Numbered from the stretch's first letter, positions 7,982 to 15,529 are shown. The stretch: 64,000 nucleotides of DNA from Streptomyces iranensis (GCF_017874715.1 NZ_JAGGLR010000024.1:161495-225494); one strand, 5' to 3'. Numbers and translations: made by a program. Notes: generated from the letters alone by a model not told the origin.

Positions 7982-8743
7982 TCATCCGGCGGTGTCGGAT
8001 GCCGGTGTCGGCCGGGGCTGGGGCTGGAGCTGGGTGAGGTTGTCCAGCATCAGTCCCAGGGTGAACTCGAACCGGTCGTGTCCGGTGCCGGAGGTCAGCT
8101 CAGCGGCATAGCGTCGGGTCTGCGGAAACGTGTCGGCCGGCAGCGCGGTGAACCGGCGGATCAGCTCCTCGCGGCCAAGGACCCACTCCTGGTCCGGGTG
8201 TCTGCGCCGCTGCTGGACCAGCGACTGCTCCAAGGCGTAGGCGCTGACGTAGAGGGACAGTGCATCGAGCACCCAGGCGGCGTTCCGCGGTTCGATGCCG
8301 CCGGCGAGCAGGATCGCCAAAAGCCCTTCCTTGACCCGCAACGTGGAGAGGTTGGTCGGGACCGCGCCCAGCGCGGCCCGGGAGACTCCGGGGTATTTCA
8401 GGTATTGGTCGCGGATCTGCGCGTACACGCCGAGGGTCTGCTTGCGCCACTCGGCCGGGTCCGGTTCGGGCAGCACGACCTCGGAGCAGAGCCGGCCGAC
8501 GAGCAGATCGTCGATGTCCTCTTTGCTGACGATGTGCGCGTACAGCGACGACGGCCCGGTGCCGAGCACCGCGGCGACTCGACGGATGGTCAGTGCGTCG
8601 TAGCCCTCGGTGGCCACGACTTGCAGGGCGGCGTCGGTGATCCGGTCCACCGTGATGGGCTTCTTGCGTGGTGACGCCGCTGAGGGCTCCCCAGCGGGCT
8701 GGGCGTGACGAGCTGCTCGGCGTTGCCGGGGATCGGAGGGCAT
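7982..8743 (-). CDS. TetR-family repressor with TetR_C-like ligand domain
   Basis: A 253-residue repressor. After a basic, low-complexity N-tail, the helix-turn-helix includes LTIRRVAAVLGTGPSSLYAHIVSKEDI, and the C-terminal part resembles the tetracycline-repressor C-domain type. ATG 8743 is preferred over GTG 8752: a -10 box (TATAGT, minus strand, 8751-8756) overlaps the GTG and ends 7 bases before the ATG, so the message would be leaderless. It is divergent from an FAD monooxygenase, and the region between them holds two strong palindromes covering the monooxygenase promoter. This is the classic layout of a repressor that shuts off a monooxygenase until a small ligand binds. The ligand could be the pathway's own product, but that is inference. 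Confidence 0.92.
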   Translation of the reverse strand: MPSDPRQRRAARHAQPAGEPSAASPRKKPITVDRITDAALQVVATEGYDALTIRRVAAVLGTGPSSLYAHIVSKEDIDDLLVGRLCSEVVLPEPDPAEWRKQTLGVYAQIRDQYLKYPGVSRAALGAVPTNLSTLRVKEGLLAILLAGGIEPRNAAWVLDALSLYVSAYALEQSLVQQRRRHPDQEWVLGREELIRRFTALPADTFPQTRRYAAELTSGTGHDRFEFTLGLMLDNLTQLQPQPRPTPASDTAG

Positions 8744-8750
8744 ACCGATC

Positions 8751-8756
8751 ACTATA
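8751..8756 (-). promoter_or_regulatory. -10 box of the tetR gene (leaderless)
   Basis: On the minus strand TATAGT ends 7 bases before ATG 8743. A TGAACT placed 18 bases upstream serves as a poor -35. Confidence 0.5.
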
Positions 8757-8761
8757 GCTGC

Positions 8762-8791
8762 TTGACACGATCTAAGTTCATTGAGTAGAGC
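8762..8791 (+). promoter_or_regulatory. Predicted promoter of the FAD monooxygenase
   Basis: TTGACA (8762-8767), 18 bases, TAGAGC (8786-8791). Both boxes are embedded in the large inverted repeat at 8766-8801, so a bound repressor would block polymerase. Confidence 0.6.
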
Positions 8792-8801
8792 TTAGATCGT
8801 G
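8766..8801. promoter_or_regulatory. TetR operator 1: perfect 11-bp inverted repeat
   Basis: CACGATCTAAG (8766-8776) and CTTAGATCGTG (8791-8801) are perfect inverted arms around 14 bases. The repeat covers the -35 to -10 of the monooxygenase promoter and lies next to the tetR start. It shares the CTAAGTT core with operator 2. Confidence 0.75.
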
Positions 8802-8805
8802 CAGG

Positions 8806-8820
8806 ACGAACTAAGTTCGT
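8806..8820. promoter_or_regulatory. TetR operator 2: perfect 15-bp palindrome
   Basis: ACGAACT-A-AGTTCGT, with perfect 7-base arms, lies just downstream of the predicted start point. Its spacing from operator 1 is compatible with two repressor dimers binding side by side. Confidence 0.7.
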
Positions 8821-8837
8821 ATCCGCGTGGTTCGCGT

Positions 8838-8852
8838 ACCCCCCTGACTCAG
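8838..8852 (+). repeat. ACCCCCCTGANYCAG element, copy 1
   Basis: The 15-mer ACCCCCCTGACTCAG lies in the untranslated leader of the monooxygenase gene. Two more copies stand 21 bases apart ahead of the PKS gene (15676-15711). Confidence 0.5.
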
Positions 8853-8893
8853 GTCCTGGGCAGGGTTCGGAAAGTCCGTTCAGGAGGTGTGTG

Positions 8894-10129
8894 ATGCGAG
8901 TTTCCGTGATCGGAGCCGGTCTGGGAGGTCTGTGCTTGGCACAGGGTCTGCGTGGCGCCGGGATCGAGGCCGACGTGTACGAGCGGGACCCGGCGATCAC
9001 CGCGCGGTTCCAGGGCTACCGGCTCGTGCTGAGCCCGGTGGGGTTCGAGGCGCTGCGTGGCTGTCTGCCGCTGCGCTGGCACCCGCTGCTGGACGCGATC
9101 GTCGGTGACGCCTATGCCGGGCAGCTGATCCTGGACCCGCAGCTGAACCAGATCGGCGAGCTCGGCCCCGGTAGGACCGGCATCGTGATCGACCGGCAAG
9201 TGCTGCGCCACCTGCTGCTGACCGGACTCACCGTGCGCACCGGGGCCGCGCTGACCGGCTACGACGTGCTGGACGACGGCAAGGCCGAAGCCCGGTTCGC
9301 GCACGGCGCCCCGACCACCGCCGATCTGCTCGTCGGGGCGGACGGGGTCGGCTCCGCCGTCCGCGCGGTGCTCTCGCCGCAGACCACCGCGACCGACACC
9401 GGCACCCGGTTCGTCATCGGCCGTACGCCGCTGACCGAGCGCTTTGCCGCCCTGGAGCCGGCCTTCGGCTCGAAGATCGCCGGGGACGAGGTGAGCCTGA
9501 TGCTCGGAGCGATGCGTTTCCGTACCCCGCCGAAGCAGGCCGCCGAGGAACTGGCACCCGAGGTGACCCTCCCCGACATCCGCGACTACGTGCGCTGGGC
9601 CATGCTCCTGCCACCGAACGGCTCGCTCGGCGCCCCAACCGCGCAGGAGGCCGTGCTGTCCAGGATGGAGGGCTGGCATCCGGACCTGCGGGCGCTCATC
9701 GAGCAGGCCGACCCGGACAACAGCACCCTGCTGCCCATCCGGGTGGTCGAGCCCCGCGAGCGCTGGACGCCCGGTCCGGTCACGCTGCTTGGAGACGCCA
9801 TCCACGCCACCTCCCCGACCGGCGGCAACGGTGCGAACACCGCCCTGCGCGATGCCGACCTGCTGCGCCGCTGCCTGATCGAGGCCGTCGAGCGACGCCA
9901 GGACCTCCTCGGCGCGGTCGGCGACTACGAGCGGCAGATGTTCGAGTACGGGGGCGAGGCCGTGCGCCACAGCCTCGCCGCGCTACCCGCCTTCGTCCCG
10001 AACCCGGAACGACGCATACGGGGGAGAGGGCGCAGGAGGGCGGCCAGCGGCGTGCGGTCTGGCCAGGTGAGCGGCGCTGGGCGGCCCGGGGGTGAACCGC
10101 CGGACTCACAGGTCGCTGTCGAGCGCTGA
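8894..10129 (+). CDS. FAD-dependent monooxygenase (aromatic hydroxylase / TetX-like)
   Basis: A 411-residue class A flavoprotein monooxygenase that uses NAD(P)H and O2 to hydroxylate or oxidise an organic substrate. The FAD-binding GAGLGG is at residues 7-12 at the very N-terminus, DADLLVGADG-like sequence (LLVGADGVGSAVR) is in the middle, and GDAIHATSPTGGNGAN near residue 300 is the second FAD/ribose motif. ATG 8894 has a perfect AGGAGG six bases upstream; GTG 8891 is too close. The last 50 residues are Arg/Gly/Ser-rich and unlike the family, so a late frameshift or a decayed tail is possible. Repression by the divergent TetR protein fits either a tailoring hydroxylase or a drug-inactivating enzyme. 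The gene is convergent with the methyltransferase (14 bases between stops). Confidence 0.9.
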   Translation: MRVSVIGAGLGGLCLAQGLRGAGIEADVYERDPAITARFQGYRLVLSPVGFEALRGCLPLRWHPLLDAIVGDAYAGQLILDPQLNQIGELGPGRTGIVIDRQVLRHLLLTGLTVRTGAALTGYDVLDDGKAEARFAHGAPTTADLLVGADGVGSAVRAVLSPQTTATDTGTRFVIGRTPLTERFAALEPAFGSKIAGDEVSLMLGAMRFRTPPKQAAEELAPEVTLPDIRDYVRWAMLLPPNGSLGAPTAQEAVLSRMEGWHPDLRALIEQADPDNSTLLPIRVVEPRERWTPGPVTLLGDAIHATSPTGGNGANTALRDADLLRRCLIEAVERRQDLLGAVGDYERQMFEYGGEAVRHSLAALPAFVPNPERRIRGRGRRRAASGVRSGQVSGAGRPGGEPPDSQVAVER

Positions 10130-10143
10130 ACCATTCACGCGAA

Positions 10144-10941
10144 TCATCCGCCGGTGCGGGTGGCAGCGACGGCCAGGGTCGCGTACCGCATGGGGAAACT
10201 GCCGCCGTACGTGTCGACCGCGTCGCCCATGGCGGCCAGAAGTTCCTCGCGTCTGCCGGATGGGAGCCGGGTGTAGGCGCTCAGTGTGGGAAGGACGTCG
10301 AGCCATTCGTCGCGGGTGTAGGTGCGCTCCCAGTCGAAGCGCAGGAAGTCCGGTTCGGCGAAGCCACCCGCTTCCCGGATGTTGTCGCCCGCTTTGGTGA
10401 CGCTCCTGGTACAGGACTCGAATGTCGAGGTGGAATTCTTGAGGAGCGTGGTGTTTTCGGGGAACATGCGCCGGTTGATCTCGAGGAACGCCTGGGCGAG
10501 TTCACTTGGGGTTTCGCTGGCGTTCCAGAAAATGGTGAGCCGGCCACCGGGGCGCAGGGCGGTCGCTGCCTTGGCCGCGCCGGCCAGCGGGTCGATCCAG
10601 TGCCAGGTCCGGCCCGCCACGACGGCGTCGAACAAGCGGCCGGCGGGGTCCCAGGCCTCAAAGGTGGACACCTCGACGTCGAGCCCGCGCGAGCGGGCGT
10701 AGGTGGCCGAGCGCTCGTCGGGTTCGACGCCGAGGACCCGGCAGCCGGTCTCCTGCAAAAGGCGGGCGACGACGCCGGTACCGCAGCCGACGTCGACCGC
10801 GGTGGCCGGAGCGGAGCTGGTGATGGCATCGATCAGGGCCGGGGGAAAGCTCGTACGGGCGCGGTCATAGCGCTCGGCGTCGGCGCCGTAGGACTCGGCC
10901 ATCGCTCGGTGCCGGTGGAACATGCCGCTCGAAGTGGACAT
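10144..10941 (-). CDS. Class I SAM-dependent methyltransferase
   Basis: A 265-residue Rossmann-fold methyltransferase of the methyltransferase-11/25 type. Motif I, VDVGCGTG, is at residues 49-56, the acidic SAM-ribose residue is in VLGVEPDE, the next strand is FDAVVAGRTWHWID, and LRPGGRLTIFWN is the post-motif region. The HWID segment is common in small-molecule and trans-aconitate methyltransferase-like enzymes. I place the start at ATG 10941, because a strong promoter (TTGACC-N17-TAGCGT) ends just upstream and would make a leaderless message; GTG 10947 lies against the -10 box. There is no Shine-Dalgarno sequence, in keeping with this. It could O-methylate the polyketide or another acid, but the target is not shown. 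Confidence 0.88.
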   Translation of the reverse strand: MSTSSGMFHRHRAMAESYGADAERYDRARTSFPPALIDAITSSAPATAVDVGCGTGVVARLLQETGCRVLGVEPDERSATYARSRGLDVEVSTFEAWDPAGRLFDAVVAGRTWHWIDPLAGAAKAATALRPGGRLTIFWNASETPSELAQAFLEINRRMFPENTTLLKNSTSTFESCTRSVTKAGDNIREAGGFAEPDFLRFDWERTYTRDEWLDVLPTLSAYTRLPSGRREELLAAMGDAVDTYGGSFPMRYATLAVAATRTGG

Positions 10942-10947
10942 GCGCAC

Positions 10948-10976
10948 ACGCTAAGGGCCGCATGCGCGCCGGTCAA
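10948..10976 (-). promoter_or_regulatory. Promoter of the methyltransferase gene, leaderless
   Basis: Read on the minus strand: TTGACC (10971-10976), 17 bases, TAGCGT (10948-10953). The start point would coincide with ATG 10941. Confidence 0.65.
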
Positions 10977-11130
10977 CGGCGACGATCTCGTTCTGCCCGT
11001 CGGTAGCGTCCGACCAGAACGGCCAGGCGGCGGTTGGGCGTTGACGGCCGCACCCGTGGATACCTCTCGTCTCCTTGCGCAGGGATCCTGGATTCCGCCC
11101 TCGTAGGCGTGCGTGTCGCGGCGACGGGGT

Positions 11131-11907
11131 TCACTTGAGGAAATCGGCCGCCCGCTCGCCCCATGTGCGGAGGTCGGCGCGGGTCTCGGACACGTGCAGG
11201 GTCGAGCCGGGGATCGTGGCGGCGAGCTTCTCCGACAGGGACACCGGGTGGCCCGGGTCGTCGGCCCAGGCGAGGATCAGCGTCGGCTGGGTGATCCGCG
11301 CGATGGTGTCCAGCGGTGGCAGGTCGCTGATGCCCGCCCCGAGCAGGACGGCCGGGAGGAATTCGGCCGTGACGTCCGGGGTGGGCGGAAAGCCCTCCAC
11401 CTCCGCGAAAACGGCCGGAACCGGGGCTTTCGCCAGCACCTTGACCAGGGCCTCCACCCCTTTCTGCTGCGCGTAGTCCGCCAGCTGCCGGTACACATCG
11501 CTCTGCGCGGCTCGTGCCTCCCAAGCCGTCGGAGGCGCGGTGAGGACGAGCCGGTCGAAGCGCTCCGGATCGGTCGTCACGGCGTGCAGCAGCGCTCCGG
11601 TGCCCATCGAGCAGCCGATCGCCGAGACGGGCGCGGCCGGGGAGAAGTGCCGGACGAGCTCGACCATGTCCTCGCCCTGCGACTTCCACGAGTAGTCGGC
11701 CGGGTCGCCGGTCCCTTCGGACTCGCCGTGGCCACGGGCGTCGTAGGAGATGAGGCGGCGGCCCGCGGAGGTCACCACGGAATAGTCGGTCAGGTTCGCC
11801 CGCCGTTCGGAGGCCCGGCTGCCGCACAGCCCATGGGCGGTGAGGACGACCGGGCCGGAGCCCTCGTCGGAATAGGCGAAGCGGATTCCCCGCAGACTTA
11901 CCGTCAC
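11131..11907 (-). CDS. Alpha/beta hydrolase
   Basis: A 258-residue cytoplasmic alpha/beta-fold hydrolase. The oxyanion segment is TAHGLCG (residues 23-29), YDARGHGES follows, the nucleophile elbow is GCSMG with Ser100, and the acid strand is ILAWADDPGHP (Asp216 or Asp217). The usual C-terminal GH motif with the catalytic His is not evident. The end reads LHVSETRADLRTW, leaving His220 or His238 as candidates, so catalysis may differ from the standard triad. The start is GTG 11907 with AAAGG about 8 bases upstream. A minus-strand TAAGAT at 11948-11953 may be its -10. It is divergent from the P450 gene. Substrate unknown; ester or lactone hydrolysis is only a family-level guess. Confidence 0.87.
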   Translation of the reverse strand: MTVSLRGIRFAYSDEGSGPVVLTAHGLCGSRASERRANLTDYSVVTSAGRRLISYDARGHGESEGTGDPADYSWKSQGEDMVELVRHFSPAAPVSAIGCSMGTGALLHAVTTDPERFDRLVLTAPPTAWEARAAQSDVYRQLADYAQQKGVEALVKVLAKAPVPAVFAEVEGFPPTPDVTAEFLPAVLLGAGISDLPPLDTIARITQPTLILAWADDPGHPVSLSEKLAATIPGSTLHVSETRADLRTWGERAADFLK

Positions 11908-12075
11908 TGTTCTGCCTTTCGAGTGTCGGCCACCCCCGTCGAGGACGATCTTAGAGCGCGGTGAGAAAGGCGCGGATGCCGGAGAACCGGAACCGGATCC
12001 GGAGGTTCGGCTGGTCGGCCGCTCGCGCGATCGGGTCGCGGATGAGCCTGCCCGCAGGTCTCCCCAGACGTCGGA

Positions 12076-12090
12076 CTTGCATCATGCAAG
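12076..12090. promoter_or_regulatory. Perfect 15-bp palindrome CTTGCATCATGCAAG
   Basis: Seven-base arms surround a single central base in the 251-bp gap between the divergent hydrolase and P450 genes. It lies at the -35 position of a possible P450 promoter (TACAGT as -10 at 12098-12103). Its form is that of a dimeric repressor or activator site; no regulator gene is adjacent. Confidence 0.55.
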
Positions 12091-12158
12091 CAGCGTATAC
12101 AGTGCAGTTGCGACAGATGTGATCATCATCGGCCAGGTAGCAAGGAGGCTCATCCCCC

Positions 12159-13430
12159 GTGAAGGCCACCCCGCGGAACACCAACCTGCAGCGGCCGATC
12201 CCGCCGGAGATCTTCGAGCGCAACGGCTGCCCCTTCGACCCGCCCGCCGCCATGAAGGCCTTACACGACCGGGGCCCGGTGACCCGGATCGACCTGCTCA
12301 ACGGTGCCCACGCCTGGATCGTCTCCGGCTACGAAGAAGTGCGCGCCGTACTCGGCGACGCCCGCTTCAGCTCCGACCGCCTCCGCTACCCGAGCACATT
12401 GAGCATGTCACCCGAGGAAGTGGCCGACCGCCAGGCCCAGCCGGGCGGGCAGTGTCCCGCCGCCCCGCAGGAGCGCAAGGACGGCATGTTCATCTTCATG
12501 GACGCGCCCCAGCACCCGCGGCTGCGGCGGCTGTTGTCCGGCCAGTTCACCGTCAAGCGCATGAAACACCTGGAAGACCACGTCCGCGAACTCGCCGTGC
12601 AGCTCATCGACGTGATGCGGGCCGACGGCACGCAGGCCGACCTGGTCAAGGACTTCGCGCTGCCGCTGCCGTCACTGGTGATCTGTGAACTGCTCGGCGT
12701 CGACTACGCCGACCGTACCGAGTTCCACCACCGCACCGCGATCGCCCTGGACCTGTCACGCCCCAGCGAGGAACGCCGGCAGGCCAGCGGCGAGCTGCGC
12801 CAGTTCATGGCCAGACTGGTGGGCGCCAAACGCAGGCACCCGGGCGACGACATCATCTCCGGACTGATCCACGACGACTACGACCCGCCGCTGACCGACC
12901 GGCAGCTGGTGGACATCGCCACCACCCTGCTCAGCGCCGGCCACGAGACCACCGCCAACATGCTCGCCCTGAGCGCCTTCGCCCTGCTGGAAAACCCCGA
13001 CCAACTTGCCCGCGTATGCGACGACCCGACCGTGCTGGACAACGGCGTCGAAGAACTACTGCGCTACCTGTCGGTCTTCCACAATGGCCCGACACGGTTC
13101 GCCACCGAGGACCTGACCGTCGGCGACGTCACCATCCCGGCCGGCGACACCGTCGTCATGGCCGTACCGGTGGCCAACCGCAACGAGCAGCGCTGGCCCG
13201 AGCCCGATCGTCTCGACCTCACCCGCCCCCGAACGTCCCACCTCGCCTTCGGCCACGGCGCCCACCTGTGCCTGGGCCAGCAACTCGCCCGGGTCGAGCT
13301 GCGCACGGGCCTTGCGGAGCTGATCACCCGCCTGCCAGGGCTCCGGCTCACCACCCCGGCGGGCGAGATCCCACTGCGCGAGCAAATGGTCGTCTACGGC
13401 GTTCACTCGCTGCCCGTCGCCTGGAACTGA
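12159..13430 (+). CDS. Cytochrome P450 (bacterial class I, CYP105/107-like)
   Basis: A 423-residue soluble P450 monooxygenase that needs ferredoxin and reductase partners, none of which are encoded nearby. The I-helix oxygen-activation motif is AGHETT (residues 260-265), the K-helix ExxR is within EELLR (Glu299, Arg302), and the haem loop is AFGHGAHLCLG with Cys371 as iron ligand. An insertion rich in Gln, Pro and Cys (around AQPGGQCPAAP) lies in the B-C region, which shapes the substrate pocket. GTG 12159 is supported by AAGGAGG ten bases upstream. Its closeness to the PKS makes late hydroxylation or epoxidation of the polyketide the most likely role, but this is inference. It ends six bases from the stop of the convergent PrpD-family gene. 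Confidence 0.95.
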   Translation: MKATPRNTNLQRPIPPEIFERNGCPFDPPAAMKALHDRGPVTRIDLLNGAHAWIVSGYEEVRAVLGDARFSSDRLRYPSTLSMSPEEVADRQAQPGGQCPAAPQERKDGMFIFMDAPQHPRLRRLLSGQFTVKRMKHLEDHVRELAVQLIDVMRADGTQADLVKDFALPLPSLVICELLGVDYADRTEFHHRTAIALDLSRPSEERRQASGELRQFMARLVGAKRRHPGDDIISGLIHDDYDPPLTDRQLVDIATTLLSAGHETTANMLALSAFALLENPDQLARVCDDPTVLDNGVEELLRYLSVFHNGPTRFATEDLTVGDVTIPAGDTVVMAVPVANRNEQRWPEPDRLDLTRPRTSHLAFGHGAHLCLGQQLARVELRTGLAELITRLPGLRLTTPAGEIPLREQMVVYGVHSLPVAWN

Positions 13431-13436
13431 CGGATG

Positions 13437-14849
13437 TCAACGCTCGGTCGAGGTTCGGTCGGTGAGTTCGCGGATTGATCCGAGCGTCTCGATGCGCTGC
13501 ACCAGGCCGATGATTTCGTCGGTGCGGTCGGCGCCGAGGACGGGGCTGACGAGGCCGACGAACTTGGCTTTCAGCGTCTCCCACTGGCGGGGCAGCTCGT
13601 TGTCGGGCTTGACGGCCAGCGCGTTGACGCGCGCCTTCAGCTCCTCGCCGTCTCCGAGTCGTACCCGGACCTCGGTCGGCATGGTGATGTTGCGGACATG
13701 CGGGACCGGTGTGACCCGGACGCGACCGCGGAGGGCGACCATGGTGGGGTCCTGGATCCTCTCTTCGGTCAACGCGGAGGGTCCCGTCGCGCTTCCCGCG
13801 AGGGCCAGCGCCGCGGCGTAGCGGATGCTGAACATCCCTTCGACGCTGGTCCGGGGTTCCGCGATGTCGCACACCTCCAGGTGCTGGGCGGAGACGAACA
13901 CCTCGGCTTCGTCGACATCGTCGGCGGAGAACGCGTGCTGCTCCCTCAGGAGTTGGAAGCCGTCGATCGCGGAGTGGGTGGCGCCGCACAGCGCGTGCGG
14001 CTTGAACACGAGCCACTCGACGGCCAGCCGCCGGCGCAGCGACGTTCCCGGGCCCGTCGGGTCGAAGTCGGCGGGCCCGTTGTTGTGCGTGGCGGCGAAT
14101 CCCTGCGGCGCCTCAAGAATGGTGGTGTCCCCGGTGTAGCCCGCCTCCGCCAGCCGGGCCGACAGGATTCCGACCGCTGCCGCGTTCCCGACGTTCAGGT
14201 GCTTCGACATGGTCCCGAAGCTCGCCCGCAGGCCCGACGCCTGGGTTCCGGCGATCCCCAGCGCGTGCCGCAGCCGCGGCGGATCCAGCTCGAGAAGGCG
14301 GCCCGCGCCCATCGCCGCGCCGAATGCGCCGAAGGTGCTGCTGCCGTGGTAACCGCGGTCGTACGAGGCGCTGCCGCACGCGGCGGCGACCATCTTTCTG
14401 GCCTCATAGCCGAAGAGCATCCCCTGGATGGTCGTCGGTCCGTCCTTGTCCAACTCCTCGGCCAGGGCGAACACCGCGGGAAGGACGACGGCCGACGGGT
14501 GGCCGCCGATGCTCATGTCGTCGTAGTCCAGCGCGTGGGCGGCGATGCCGCCCGCCAGCGCGGCCTGACGCGCGGTCAGCCGGTGCGGAGTGCCGATCAC
14601 CTGGGCCGTGGGGCTGCCGCCCTCGGCCGTCAGAAGCTGTTGGATCGCGCGGGCCGACGGCTCCTGTGCCCCGGCGATGCTGACCCCGAGCCAGTCGAGC
14701 ACGGCATGCCGCGCTCGCTCGATCACCCGCTCGGTCAGCTCCCGAGATGAGATCTTGCCGACCTCGGACACCAGGTGCTCGGTGTAACCGGTCTCGGCCT
14801 CCGAGGGGGCGGCGGCTGTGGTCACTTTCCGGCCGGTCATCGCTTCCAC
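13437..14849 (-). CDS. MmgE/PrpD family protein (methylcitrate dehydratase / aconitate decarboxylase-like)
   Basis: A 470-residue member of the family that includes 2-methylcitrate dehydratase (PrpD) and cis-aconitate decarboxylase (CAD/IRG1). The length is normal. Seen in order: an N-terminal helical bundle ending AAHALDYDDMSIGGHPSAVVLPAV, a GYEARKMVA helix, the HGSSTFGAFGAAMGAGRLL segment, HALGIAGTQASGL, a MSKHLNVGNAAAVGILSARLAEAGYTG stretch split by conserved residues, and a C-terminal FKPHALCGATHSAIDG region. The start is GTG 14849 or ATG 14840. It is divergent from a discrete acyl carrier protein across 234 bases and adjoins the PKS, an unusual setting for propionate metabolism; no other methylcitrate-cycle gene is here. 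It may dehydrate or decarboxylate a polycarboxylate that becomes a special building block, but this is speculative. Confidence 0.88.
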   Translation of the reverse strand: MEAMTGRKVTTAAAPSEAETGYTEHLVSEVGKISSRELTERVIERARHAVLDWLGVSIAGAQEPSARAIQQLLTAEGGSPTAQVIGTPHRLTARQAALAGGIAAHALDYDDMSIGGHPSAVVLPAVFALAEELDKDGPTTIQGMLFGYEARKMVAAACGSASYDRGYHGSSTFGAFGAAMGAGRLLELDPPRLRHALGIAGTQASGLRASFGTMSKHLNVGNAAAVGILSARLAEAGYTGDTTILEAPQGFAATHNNGPADFDPTGPGTSLRRRLAVEWLVFKPHALCGATHSAIDGFQLLREQHAFSADDVDEAEVFVSAQHLEVCDIAEPRTSVEGMFSIRYAAALALAGSATGPSALTEERIQDPTMVALRGRVRVTPVPHVRNITMPTEVRVRLGDGEELKARVNALAVKPDNELPRQWETLKAKFVGLVSPVLGADRTDEIIGLVQRIETLGSIRELTDRTSTER

Positions 14850-14950
14850 TCTCTGTCGCTCCGCTCTGCCCGGTGGGCTTGTCTCACGTCGGCCACTCGA
14901 CGTGGTGGAGATACCAACAATTCATGTACGGCCAATCGTATTTGAGTATG

Positions 14951-14959
14951 TGATAGGTT
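14951..14959 (+). promoter_or_regulatory. Extended -10 promoter for the carrier protein gene
   Basis: TG-A-TAGGTT is an extended -10 box in an AT-richer patch of the PrpD/ACP divergent region, about 115 bases before the ACP start. No good -35 is needed for this class. A minus-strand TACGAT at 14935-14940 could serve the PrpD gene. Confidence 0.4.
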
Positions 14960-15083
14960 CGTGCCCCCCGGTCGGCGATGTGCTCCGCGCGGCTCAACGC
15001 GAAGCCGCGTTATGGAACTCGGGAGTGCCGCGCATCCACGACGTACCGATCGGCAAGCGTCTGCGTAAACCGAAGGGGACGGA

Positions 15084-15371
15084 ATGGAAGCGCGTACCGC
15101 TACCCTCACCGAAATCCGCGACTGGTTGACGGATTTTCTTGCGGCGAAGCTGGAGAGGTCGCCCGAGGAGATGGACAGCACCGAGAACCTCATGCATTCC
15201 GGAGTGGACTCGCTGACGATGGTCGCGCTCGGTCTGAGCATCGAGGAGACCTTCGGGTTCGAGATCGAGCCGGATTTCTTCAGTCGTTTTTCCACCATCG
15301 ACGAGGTGGCCAAGGCGGCGCACGACCGGGTGCACTCTCCCGCTCAGGAGCCGGGCGGTGACGCCGTGTGA
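15084..15371 (+). CDS. Discrete acyl carrier protein
   Basis: A 95-residue stand-alone carrier protein. Ser43 in SGVDSLT is the 4'-phosphopantetheine site, followed by helix III with MVALGLSIEETFGFEIEPDFFSRFSTIDEVAK. The sequence is acidic, as expected for an ACP, and differs from the integrated PKS ACPs, whose motif is LGFDSLTAVEL. ATG 15084 has GAAGGGG about 7 bases upstream. A very strong hairpin follows, so it is probably a single-gene transcript, separate from the PKS. Discrete ACPs beside modular PKSs usually carry a special starter or extender unit or serve an in-trans branching enzyme; divergence from the PrpD-like gene hints that those two work together. No ligase, KAS III or FkbH-like loading enzyme is visible in the window. 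Confidence 0.92.
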   Translation: MEARTATLTEIRDWLTDFLAAKLERSPEEMDSTENLMHSGVDSLTMVALGLSIEETFGFEIEPDFFSRFSTIDEVAKAAHDRVHSPAQEPGGDAV

Positions 15372-15401
15372 GCGTCGGCCGCCGCTGAGGTGGCGGGCGA
15401 C

Positions 15402-15455
15402 CCTGTCGGGGCACGTCACGATGGTCCATCGACCGTCGTGACGTGCCCTGACGGG
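15402..15455. terminator. 25-bp hairpin terminator between ACP and PKS
   Basis: The outer stem is 15402-15421 with 15436-15455, containing the perfect GCACGTCACGA/TCGTGACGTGC core and two G-T wobbles. The inner stem GGTC/GACC closes on a 4-base loop. It lies 31 bases after the ACP stop. There is no T-run, which is usual for actinobacterial terminators. Confidence 0.8.
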
Positions 15456-15529
15456 CCTCCCGGTATGTCCTGGTCGCGCGATTATGCGTCACCCTGAGTC
15501 CGTAGATCGTCTCTGTTGGGTGGACCACA

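Noticed and set aside
11951..12301. Minus-strand frame upstream of the hydrolase
   Set aside because: No recognisable domain; it overlaps the P450 start and the palindrome. A short tail rich in Arg and Ile gives no more than a hint of a gene remnant.
15084..15371. Discrete ACP as a glyceryl-ACP of tetronate biosynthesis
   Set aside because: No FkbH-like loading enzyme or KAS III gene is present in the window, so the idea has no support here.
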